A stretch of DNA of 32,626 bases from JBGPHT01 sp041484525 (GTDB lineage Bacteria; Acidobacteriota; Terriglobia; Bryobacterales; Bryobacteraceae), in assembly GCA_041484525.1 (NCBI GenBank), contig JBGPHT010000085.1:1-32626 (forward strand), given 5' to 3'. This document shows, piece by piece, positions 1 to 7,476 of this stretch. Below the pieces are notes generated by a model. It saw nothing but the letters and a program-made list of their open reading frames with translations. It did no database searches and was not told where the DNA came from. The position numbers were made by a program, and so were the translations under genes. Within the stretch, counting starts at the first letter, position 1; each line of letters opens with the position of its first letter.

Positions 1-137
1 TCTAATGACTGCGATGCCGCCGGAAACGGGCCGCCGCGGTCTCCCGTGAAGAGGGCACCGGTCGACTCAGCAACCAGCCCCGCACCGCACCTATGAAAAC
101 AAGGGGCTTGCGTGCCGAATTTTAAGTGGGAAAGTAG

Positions 138-2501
138 CTAATTAACTCCGATGAGAACGCTCGCCGTCACGCCGTCCACGACAATATCCAACTGCATCGT
201 GCTGGACCCGGTGCGCAGGTCCACGGCGAACGTGCCCGGCACCGATCCCGTCCGGTAGGTCCGGCGCACGCTGCCGCCGCCGGCCCGCATGGTAACGGTC
301 GGGGTCGTCGATCCCGTATACGGCAGGCCCGCCACATCTACCACGCGGAACAGCACCGCGCCGCGCGCCGACGACTGCGCCGCTATCGAGGAATCCTGGT
401 ACAGCACCGAGATCCCCGCCGCCGTCGTCCCCGGCACCGCGAACCAGTAGGGGATCGTCGCTACGTTCGAATTCGCCGTGCCCGTAACCCGCACCGATCC
501 CAGGTACTCGCCCGGCGCCAGGCTGGTCGCATCCAGCGTGAGCGACAACTGTCCGGAACCGTGCCCGTCGACGGCGACCGTGTTGGTCGAAACCACCGGC
601 GCCGGGCCTTTCACGGGCGCCGCGGTCACCAGGTAGGTATCGCCCGCCGTGCCCAGATTCGACAGCGTCAGGTTCAGCGTCTTGTGGATCTCACTCGCTC
701 CCGCGCCGAAGTTGAGAGCGGTCGGATACGCCGCTACCGTGCCGCTGAGCGCCGCCGAAACGTTCAAGACGCCGGCTCCCGCCTGTTGCACCGTGGCGGC
801 GACGCCGTCCGAAACAGTGGCCGGTGTCGAGCTGTTGATCAGCAGCGAGCGATACTGCGCGAATGTCAGGCCTGGCCGCGCCGCCTTCAGCAACGCCGCC
901 GCGCCCGCCACCAGCGGCGACGAAAAGCTAGTGCCCGCCGTGTCGATGAACCCTGATCCGCTGTACGATTCTCCGTCGGGGAACGAATTCTGCGCCGCCG
1001 TGATGATCTCATCGCCTACCGCGATCAGGTCCGGCTTCATGGCGCTCGCCACTGTCGGCCCGCGGCTCGAAAAGCTGGTCAGATCGGTGCGCGCCGGAAC
1101 TTCGGCGCTGAAATCGAGCGTTGCGGCTCCGCCGGGCGCCGCGGCCAGGCGTGCCTTCAGATCGACCCCGTCCGTCTGGCCGATCATCATCGCCGGCAGC
1201 GTGGCGGCGCCCGCTCCAAACACGAACGCGCTTCCGCTGACGTTGTTGTAGAGGAGCACTCCCGCCGCGCCCGCGGCCGCCGCATTGTTGATCTTGGTCT
1301 CGAAAAGGCAGAACCCGCGCAGGATCAGCACCACCATGCCGGTCGCAGAGCCCGCCGGAAGCGGCGCGCAGGCGAGCCCCGTCGCATCCACTTGCGTAAC
1401 ATTGAGCAGCGTCCCTGAGACGGCGTGGGTGGGGACGGGCCCAGTGCCGGAAAACCCCGTGTACGTGGTTCCGCCGAATCTGACCGCGAAGGCCAGACTG
1501 CGATCGTTGTTCATCGCGCCCGCGGCGATCACATCGGGCAGGCTGCCGTAATCGGAAATCGTGCCCGCACCCGGCCCTTCATTTCCCGCGGCCACTACCA
1601 CAATCACTCCCGCCTTCGTCGCCGCCTCGAGCGCTATGCCGTCGATGCCCGACCCATCGACATCGGAATACGACATCACGATCCCGCCCAGGCTGAGATT
1701 GATCACGTCCATCCCGTCCGCCACCGCGTCGTCCACCGCCTTCGCGATCACGTCCGAGGTGCCGCCGTTCGCGTCCAGCACTTTGTAATTGCCCAGGTAC
1801 GCCTTCGGCGCCACGCCCGTCAACTGTCCGTACGGGCTCGCCGACGGTGCGCCCGCGGCCGCCATGGAAGTGCCGGTGCCGTGGCCGTCCCGATCGTCGG
1901 CGTCCACGTCGCCGCCATCAGGCAAGAGCGGCGTATAATTCTTTGCCACGATCACTTTAGAATTGGTGAATTTCAGATCGCTCTCCGTCAGAGTTTTCGG
2001 GAAGCCGTCGATCGCCGGCAGCGCATCACGGAACCCCGGATTCTTGACGTCGATGCCGGTGTCGACCATCGCGATCTTGATTCCCGCGCCCGCACCATCG
2101 CGGCCCAGCGGCAGCGACGCCCAGGCATCCGGCACCTTATGCAGCGGTAGCGCGTGATCGAGCAGCGCTCGGATTTTGCGCACCGTGTGTACGCGAACCA
2201 CGCCCGGAATGTTGGCCAGTCGCGCAGCCTGCGCGTCGGGAATGTTGACGATCAGCGCGTTGACCACGGTGTCCATGCTGTCGAGAACGGTGCCGCTCAG
2301 CGTGACGACTGCTCGCCGCGCATTCATCTGGCTTTGCCGCACCGCCGCGCGCTGGGTCGCCATCCTGCCGGCAGGCGCTCCCGAAAGTTCCACGACATAG
2401 CGATTGGGAATTACTTGTCCGAATAGTGCCGCTGCGGAGAGTACGAACACACCGGCCGATTTCACCGAAATCTCCAACGCACTTGCCAACGACTGCCTCA
2501 T
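138..2501 (-). CDS. Secreted subtilisin-like serine protease (peptidase S8) with PA-type insert
   Basis: A 787-residue protein with a hydrophobic N-terminal export signal (about residues 10-29), a probable I9-type propeptide (about 32-108) and an S8 catalytic domain. The triad is visible: Asp147 in MVDTGID, His207 in DGHGTGTS and Ser525 in GTSFSSPLVAG, with the oxyanion Asn307 in AAGNEGP. Residues about 360-465 interrupt the catalytic domain and look like a protease-associated (PA) insert, as in large secreted subtilases. The tail after about 590 is beta-rich and Fn3-like. The ATG at 2501 is preceded by AGGAAGG, a good ribosome site, and lies 13 bases after the stop of the upstream gene, so it is probably the last gene of the operon starting near 6124. 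It probably degrades extracellular protein or matures surface proteins; the substrate is unknown. The family call is firm. Confidence 0.93.
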   Translation of the reverse strand: MRQSLASALEISVKSAGVFVLSAAALFGQVIPNRYVVELSGAPAGRMATQRAAVRQSQMNARRAVVTLSGTVLDSMDTVVNALIVNIPDAQAARLANIPGVVRVHTVRKIRALLDHALPLHKVPDAWASLPLGRDGAGAGIKIAMVDTGIDVKNPGFRDALPAIDGFPKTLTESDLKFTNSKVIVAKNYTPLLPDGGDVDADDRDGHGTGTSMAAAGAPSASPYGQLTGVAPKAYLGNYKVLDANGGTSDVIAKAVDDAVADGMDVINLSLGGIVMSYSDVDGSGIDGIALEAATKAGVIVVVAAGNEGPGAGTISDYGSLPDVIAAGAMNNDRSLAFAVRFGGTTYTGFSGTGPVPTHAVSGTLLNVTQVDATGLACAPLPAGSATGMVVLILRGFCLFETKINNAAAAGAAGVLLYNNVSGSAFVFGAGAATLPAMMIGQTDGVDLKARLAAAPGGAATLDFSAEVPARTDLTSFSSRGPTVASAMKPDLIAVGDEIITAAQNSFPDGESYSGSGFIDTAGTSFSSPLVAGAAALLKAARPGLTFAQYRSLLINSSTPATVSDGVAATVQQAGAGVLNVSAALSGTVAAYPTALNFGAGASEIHKTLNLTLSNLGTAGDTYLVTAAPVKGPAPVVSTNTVAVDGHGSGQLSLTLDATSLAPGEYLGSVRVTGTANSNVATIPYWFAVPGTTAAGISVLYQDSSIAAQSSARGAVLFRVVDVAGLPYTGSTTPTVTMRAGGGSVRRTYRTGSVPGTFAVDLRTGSSTMQLDIVVDGVTASVLIGVN

Positions 2502-2514
2502 GCCTTCCTATCGG

Positions 2515-3877
2515 CTATTGCCCGATCGTCAAATATACGCTCGGGCCAATATTTGTTCCGTTCACCTGAACCACCAGCGGTTGGTCGCCCGCGGCCGCCG
2601 ACGGAATCTCAATATTAAACTGATAAAGCCCAACAAAACCCGGTGCTAAACCTGCGTACTGTACTGTTGCAGGGATCTGGCCAATTTGTACCGTAACCTG
2701 GTTCGCCAAACTGGTACTTTGCATCGCGATTGTTCCTGCAGCCGTCGCCGGCGAGACCGGTCCGAACCCGATTCCGTACACGGTAATCACGTCGCCCGGT
2801 TTCGCCGGTTGCATCGTCACGCCCGCGTTCGCGCCTACCGGGCCCACATAGGTCGTGCTGTTCGCATCGTTCGCCGGGAAGACCGCCACCGCGTACTGCT
2901 TGCCGCCCACCAGAAATTTGGGGGGCGCGAGCAGCGCGGGAACCAGGCTCGACGTCGTCACCGTGTAGGGGGGGTCGCTTTGACCCTGCGAATTCGCCAC
3001 CACTACCGGCACGCCGGAGCCGATCGCAATTCCGTCCGGCACCAGCGCGTTCACCTGCCCGAGGCTGACGAAATCCACGTAGGCGCTCTTGCCGCCGATG
3101 GTCACGCTGACGCCATCGAGCGATGTGGGCGCGGTGTTGCCGTCGAAGTCCGCGCCGCTCCAACTGCGCGTCGTCGATGACAGGTTGCTGCCGAAAATCT
3201 CGAGCCACGTGCCGGGTCCGGCCCCCGCGCTCGGCCGAAACGCAGACGCGCTCACCACGCCGCCCGAAGCGATCGTGGGCAGGTTGCTGGTTGCCGCCGC
3301 CGGGCTCAACTTCAGGGACGTCGTGTAGATGTGGTCGCCGCTATCGTTGTTGTTCGCATTGGCAGCGTTGGCCGCCGCGTAAATCGTAATCGTCCCCACG
3401 TCCGAGGACGGCGCCGTCCAACTGAACGTGACTGTGCTGGTGGAAAGCGCGCGGCTGTGTTCGACGAACTGCAGCGGAGATCTCGACGGGCACCCGCTCG
3501 CGCCGCGCAAACTCCCGTTGGCGCAAATCACCATCTGGTTCGTACTCGCGGTGAAGCTGCCTGCCTGGCCGCTGGTGGGACTGCTGTCCAACCGCGCCGT
3601 CGCCTGAAATCCGTAAGCCCGCGCGCTCGAATCCGCGATCGCGATCGTGAGGGTCTGTGTTTTCCCGGGCGTGTACGTCGTGCCCTCGGACGACGCCAAC
3701 CGTACCGACCCTCCGCCGCCATTCAACGCCGTGCCCGTGTGGCAACCCGACTGCGCACACGTCGAATCCCCCGGAGCCCCGGTCATCCGCGGATCCGGCC
3801 CCGTGGCATACGAATACAGCACGAATGGGCGCGAGTCCGCACACGACCGCAATCGCGATCTGAGCGCTCTTCTTCAT
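2515..3877 (-). CDS. Exported CX4CH-motif protein with Solibacter-type (TIGR03437) C-terminal domain; frameshift in signal peptide
   Basis: The ATG at 3877 overlaps the stop of the upstream gene (ATGA) and opens a lipoprotein-free signal peptide, MKKSAQIAIAVVCGLAP. The reading frame of the rest of the protein is one base out. Removing one base of the GGG run at 3827-3829 restores ...LAPFVLYSYATGPDPR... and a length of 453 residues. Without the correction only a TTG at 3852 opens the downstream frame, and the export signal is lost. After the signal comes TGAPGDSTCAQSGCHTG, a CX4CH variant of the heme-attachment motif (Cys40, Cys45, His46 after correction). It sits in a domain resembling the choice-of-anchor V/Reeler-like family. 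From about residue 200 to the end is an Ig-like TIGR03437-type domain ending in a YAGLAPGFVGLYQFNIEIP-like block. Function is unknown. It is likely exported and possibly binds heme. Whether the frameshift is real or a base-call error cannot be told here. Confidence 0.8.
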
Positions 3878-5257
3878 CCGTGTTGAATCCTCAGCTTCGC
3901 CAGCGCCTGCGTCCAGGCGCCCGCCACTGCCGCCGTCACGGTGCGATCGCCGTCCGGCAGATCGGGAATCGTGATGTTGAACTGGTAGAGACCGGCTCCC
4001 ACCAATCCGGCGTAAGCCACCACCGCGTCGGTAGCGTCGATCCGGATCTTCACGGCATTCGCCAGCGGCGCCGGCGTGGTCACCACCTCGCCTGCCGGGA
4101 CCGCCGGATCGGTGGCGCCGAAACCGGTGCCGAACAACAGGACCTGGTCGCCCGGTTTGGCCGGCGTCGTGGTCACGCCGTCCAACAGGTTGGCAGGCCC
4201 GATGTAGCTCCCATCGGCGCGAACCGCCGCCACGTGGTTTTGCGCAAACACAAAGAAGCCGGGCTGCGCAGCCTGCACGCTCACGCTGGTGGAAGCGGAG
4301 CCGCCCGCGTGCGTCACCGTCACCTGCGCCGTGCCCGAGACATCGGACGGCACTTCGACATTGAGCTGCGACGGGCTGATGTAACACACCACAGCGGGCT
4401 TGTTGTTGACGTTGACAGCCACACCGACGATCGCGGTGGCCGCTTTCCAGGTACGTGCGTCGGGCGCCAGGTTGCTGCCGAAGATGCTGATCCACGATCC
4501 GGCGGCGACCACCGGCTGATACGAAGCGCCGTGCACCACGCCGTTCATGCCGAAGATCGCGGGGCTCGATCCGGCGAGCGTATCGCTCGGCGTATAATCG
4601 AGCACGATATCGAAGACCGCCGAAAGCTCGCCGATCGGGGAACCGGGGACGGCGGCGAATGGCACCACTACTGAGGCACGCTGCGCCGTATCGCGGATGC
4701 CGCTGAGCACTCCGTCGTTCGCGTTCAACGCCTCGCCCGCGACATACAACTGCGTGGTCAGTGTCTGCCCGCCCGGATACGTCACCTTGTAGTGAATGTG
4801 CCGCGTGCGCCCCGGATAGAGGCCCGGTTTCATGGTGCGGAACAAGTACTCGCCGGTCCGCTCGACCGGCCACATTCTGACGGAGAGTCTGGGGCAGTGG
4901 AGCCAGTGATGAACCGCCGTAGCCCTGGAAGAACGCGTCGCGGTTGGTGATGGGGCTAGCGGTGTGGATGTACGCCCCGTTGTTGTCCGCCTGCCAGATC
5001 TCGACCAGCGCGCCGCGTACCGGCGAGCCGCGGCGGTCGAGCACGCGACCGCTCACCCAACTAATTGCGCCCACGGCAGGCGTGAGCGCGTCGCTGATGA
5101 CGATCAGATCGTTGTCCAGATCGAGCGGCATTTTGTTCGGATAGTACGGACCCTCGGTCTGCGCCGGCGTCAGCACCAGTTGCTGCGCGAACGCACCGCG
5201 AACGGTGTAGAGAGCGCTGCCGACTCCCAGGCCCGCCAGAAACGTGCGTCTATTCAA
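3874..5257 (-). pseudogene. Tat-exported intradiol ring-cleavage dioxygenase fused to TIGR03437 domain; frameshifted
   Basis: Intradiol dioxygenases open catechol-type rings between the two hydroxyls using Fe(III). The start is TTG at 5257 (a strong GGGAGG site lies five bases upstream) and gives MNRRTFLAGLG, a twin-arginine signal. The first frame carries TEGPYYP and the Tyr of NNGAYIH. It then runs into frame shift at about 4880-4930. A second frame resumes at TGEYLFRTMKPGLYPGRTRHIHY, shown here only to mark the remaining iron ligands: the Tyr of GLYPG and both His of HIHY. All four ligands therefore survive but in two frames. The C-terminal half (about 4650 down to 3874) is an Ig-like TIGR03437 domain. 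The total span is 1 mod 3. The stop overlaps the next ATG (ATGA), and the start overlaps the previous gene by 8 bases. An exported dioxygenase with this tail may act on lignin-derived aromatics; that is inference. Confidence 0.85.
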
Positions 5258-5618
5258 GGTCGCCTCCCGGGTCGTCCGGCCGCAGACGGAACGCGATCCC
5301 CGCCAGCACTGCCAGCATTCCCAGCGCCCCTAGCGCGTTGATCCCCATGCTGCGCCGCAGCGGCTCGACGGCGGCCTTGGCTCCTTCGATGCGCGCCGCG
5401 GCTGCCACCGCATCCACGCTGCGCACTTCGGATGCGTCCCGATAGTCCGCCGCCTGCAGCACCACCTTGTGGGCCGTGCTGCCTACCGTCCGGCGCACTT
5501 CCGGCCCCGCCGGCCAGCGCGACAGCGCCACGTATCCGGCCACGGAGTTGAGTGCCAGCAAGAACGCCAGCGCTTCTCCCAGCCGCAGCCAGGGCGGAAT
5601 TCCCGATCTCGTTTTCAT
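5250..5618 (-). CDS. Small membrane-anchored protein of unknown function
   Basis: A 122-residue protein starting at the ATG at 5618, which overlaps the stop of the heme-binding gene (ATGA). A purine-rich AGAGAGGGG lies upstream. It has a hydrophobic segment near residues 13-32 (LGEALAFLLALNSVAGYVAL) and a second near 92-110 (INALGALGMLAVLAGIAF), flanking a soluble alpha-helical stretch rich in Ala, Val and Arg. Two membrane helices with a central loop of about 60 residues, probably on the outer face of the membrane, are the simplest reading. I do not recognise the family. Its overlap with both neighbours indicates translational coupling and suggests it works with the CxxCH protein, perhaps anchoring or assembling it. 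That role is a guess from position only. Confidence 0.75.
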   Translation of the reverse strand: MKTRSGIPPWLRLGEALAFLLALNSVAGYVALSRWPAGPEVRRTVGSTAHKVVLQAADYRDASEVRSVDAVAAAARIEGAKAAVEPLRRSMGINALGALGMLAVLAGIAFRLRPDDPGGDLE

Positions 5619-6124
5619 CTCTGATCCCCTCTCTCTTCTCTCACCGCGCGCACCAGCCGCCCTCGCAGCCAGAGCGTCTCCGTTTCCGTCCACCCGCAAA
5701 ACGCCGCCACCTGTTGCGCCGAAAGCCCGGCCTCCGGATGCATGCGCCGGTACGAGGCCGGCGGCATACGGCCCGTCTCGACGCTCTCGCACGCCGCCAT
5801 CAGACGGCCTATGGCGACCCTCGGCTTCGCGCCCCACTCCGAAAAATTCATGGCGCGACGCGCGCTCTCGACTTCTCCCGCCACCATCCACGACACCGGC
5901 GCCACCCTCGCATACCAGGGCCAGCGCGTCTCGTTCGAGTGGCAGCCCTTGCACGCCCGGTTGAGAATCCTCTCCACCTGGCCCGAGACGTTGAGGTGGT
6001 CTTCCATCGTGCGTCCCGGTCGCACGGGCGGATTGATCGAGCGTTTTGCCGGAACCGCCTGTACCAGCGCCAGTCCGAGGCCCGGCAGCAGGATGGCGCA
6101 CAGCAACCAATCTTCACGTCGCAT
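5615..6124 (-). CDS. Heme-binding domain protein with CxxCH (Haem_bd-like)
   Basis: A 169-residue exported protein. The chosen ATG at 6124 follows a GAAGGGAGA ribosome site; a longer frame from 6205 lacks one and would bury the signal. Residues 5-25 form a signal anchor (DWLLCAILLPGLGLALVQAV). A CKGCH motif at residues 58-62 is followed by SNETRWPWYARVAPVSW, the pattern typical of the Haem_bd family (PF14376 type), which binds one c-type heme in the periplasm. The rest is helical and ends in a charged tail. The stop overlaps the start of the small membrane protein gene. With the CX4CH protein downstream it gives the operon two heme-type proteins around a ring-cleavage dioxygenase. The redox partner is unknown. 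Confidence 0.85.
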   Translation of the reverse strand: MRREDWLLCAILLPGLGLALVQAVPAKRSINPPVRPGRTMEDHLNVSGQVERILNRACKGCHSNETRWPWYARVAPVSWMVAGEVESARRAMNFSEWGAKPRVAIGRLMAACESVETGRMPPASYRRMHPEAGLSAQQVAAFCGWTETETLWLRGRLVRAVREERGDQR

Positions 6125-6154
6125 CAGGATTCTCCCTTCAGGCTGGTAATGGTG

Positions 6155-6189
6155 GATGCCGCCCGCCTCGGAGGGGGACGGGCGGCATC
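6155..6189 (-). terminator. Strong hairpin in leader of heme-binding gene (possible attenuator or intergenic terminator)
   Basis: GATGCCGCCCG at 6155-6165 is a perfect 11-base inverted match to CGGGCGGCATC at 6179-6189, with a 13-base loop. It lies 31 bases upstream of the start of the heme-binding gene and about 50 bases downstream of the Spy-like gene, both on the minus strand. No clear U-run follows, so it may act as a processing or partial-termination element rather than a full intrinsic terminator. Confidence 0.55.
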
Positions 6190-6238
6190 GATCCGCCGGC
6201 ATCACAGTTGGGGGGCGCGCCGGCAGAATCTGGCAAAG

Positions 6239-6610
6239 CTACTGGTCGCGCCTGCCGCCGAATCCGCCGGGTCCGCGCCCGCCGGGGCCGCCCGGGCCGC
6301 CGAACCCGCCGCTCGAATTCAGCTTCGTCTGCCGGTCGGTGGTGAGGATGGCGTAGAACGCCGCATCGGCCTTGTTCTGGACGGAGGCAATCTGTCCGGT
6401 GAGGGTTCCGATCTGCGCTGCCAGTGAATCGATGGTGCCCGTGGCGTTAGTCTGCACGGCCGCCTTCATGTTCGTCCTCGCCGTACTGAGGTTGGTTTGG
6501 AGCGGCGAGACGGCGCTGGCCTCGTTGGTGAAGATGGTGGTGGCCTGGGCCGCCTGCGATGTGGTGAGGGTCAGCAGCGACGCGAGCCGCGCCACTTTGT
6601 TCGCCACCAT
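6239..6610 (-). pseudogene. Spy/CpxP-like periplasmic protein, 5'-truncated
   Basis: The readable frame gives 123 residues starting at an internal-looking ATG (6610). They form an amphipathic helical region with the repeated LTLTTSQAAQATTIFTNE pattern of LTxxQ-type Spy/CpxP-like proteins, then a second helix (about 50-85), and finally a Gly-Pro-rich tail (GGPGGPGGRGPGG) ending in RRDQ. In the same frame, codons upstream of 6610 still read TSNTAPDPTT, which fits the mature N-terminus of such proteins, but an in-frame TAA at about 6678-6680 is met before any start codon or signal peptide. The export signal is therefore missing. The lost 5' end coincides with the foreign gene fragment that begins at 6650. 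If ATG 6610 were used, the product would stay in the cytoplasm. Family assignment is moderate; truncation is well supported. Confidence 0.65.
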
Positions 6611-6649
6611 CGTGGTGGGGTCGGGAGCGGTGTTGCTGGTGAAGTGCCG

Positions 6650-6877
6650 ATGAAGTTCCGTCTTGTCTATAGGGGGAGCTTACCCGCTGAGACATCTAAA
6701 CCGAGGTCCGACAGTAAGCGGAGAATTCGCAGTTACCTGCATCCGCAATTAAAAGAGCTATGGAATTCTCATCCGCGCCTGAAGGCAGAGTTTCCATCCG
6801 AGCGGCTATATGGCGAAGAAGGGCTTCCGTTTGCGGAGTATTTTGGAAATCAGAATTTGGAATCTCTGATCGGGTGA
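6650..6877 (+). pseudogene. Truncated conserved hypothetical protein, N-terminal part
   Basis: ATG at 6650 opens a 75-residue frame beginning MKFRLVYRGSLPAE and containing IRSYLHPQLKELWNSHPRLK. The pattern (short beta start, then a His-Pro-Gln-Leu helix) resembles a widespread family of uncharacterised proteins that I recall by motif only and cannot name. The frame reads into sequence that on the other strand belongs to the transposase remnant from about 6855, so the C-terminal part has been lost and the last residues are probably foreign. It is oriented against both neighbours. It probably arrived with, or was cut by, the insertion sequence. Confidence 0.5.
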
Positions 6878-7371
6878 GGTTGCGGCGGCCAGCTTCGACA
6901 TGAAACGGTTCGCGCTAGTCTCGGTACGCTTACCGAGTTCGAAGGCAAGAATCAATTTTGTGTGATTCTCGATGCCGATGAAACACCATGCGTCGCCGGT
7001 GTACATGGCGTGGCCCTTGAAAGGATTCTTGTGGGTTTCCTTGACGCGAACAAAGCCCCAGATTTCATCGGCGGAAACGTCGTTGACCAGTACGTCGCGG
7101 ACCTTCGCCGCCAGCAGGCTCTCGCACTTTTCGCCAGATTCCACCAGCAATCGCATGATCGTCTTTTTATCAAGGCCGCTGATGCGCTGAGCGGATCTGA
7201 CGCTGTTTCCCTCGACCAACAGCTTTAGCGCGAGAAGGGCCTGGCTCTCATCAAGCTGCTTGTGGCCGAAGATCCCGAATTCCTTTCGGGCAGAGAATTT
7301 CTTCCCACATTGAGAACGGTAGCGTTGCTGCACCTGGGACACACGACGCACGGATTATTCAGTTGGCCCAA
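6806..7371 (-). pseudogene. IS1-like transposase remnant, broken at both ends
   Basis: The main frame (7351 to 6806) has a helix-turn-helix region (LLVEGNSVRSAQRISGLDKK) followed by the first catalytic Asp in ADEIWGFVRVKE (Asp95), the layout of IS1-type DDE transposases. The second acidic position reads IENHTK where an Asp is expected, and the region holding the final Glu is absent: homology stops at about RFQI near 6857 and the frame then runs into the truncated hypothetical gene. At the 5' end the zinc-finger half CVVCPRC is in another frame (from about 7371) and joins the QCGKKF half only through a frameshift and an apparent small deletion. The product cannot be active. I found no terminal inverted repeats or target duplication. 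Confidence 0.8.
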
Positions 7372-7464
7372 AATAGTACGAAAATATACAATTAGAAAAT
7401 GGGCTCTCGAAATCACGAGCTACTCGTTTCCCTTGTCGTTGTAACGTAAGACATTCCGGCGGTT

Positions 7465-7471
7465 GGGGAGG
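7465..7471 (+). promoter_or_regulatory. Ribosome binding site deciding a TTG start
   Basis: GGGGAGG sits five bases before TTG at 7477. No ATG or GTG nearby has a comparable site, so this fixes TTG as the likely start of the radical SAM gene. Confidence 0.7.
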
Positions 7472-7476
7472 ACATA

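Noticed and set aside
3331..4674. Long open frame on the plus strand opposite the dioxygenase and CX4CH genes
   Set aside because: Arg/His-rich, low-complexity composition typical of the antisense frame of high-GC genes; no motif and no ribosome site.
7420..7476. Possible short RiPP precursor beside the radical SAM gene
   Set aside because: Looked for a small peptide gene next to either radical SAM enzyme (7372-7476 and 17620-18022). None has a ribosome site, leader-like sequence or Cys/Gly-rich core, and the enzymes lack a SPASM-type tail.
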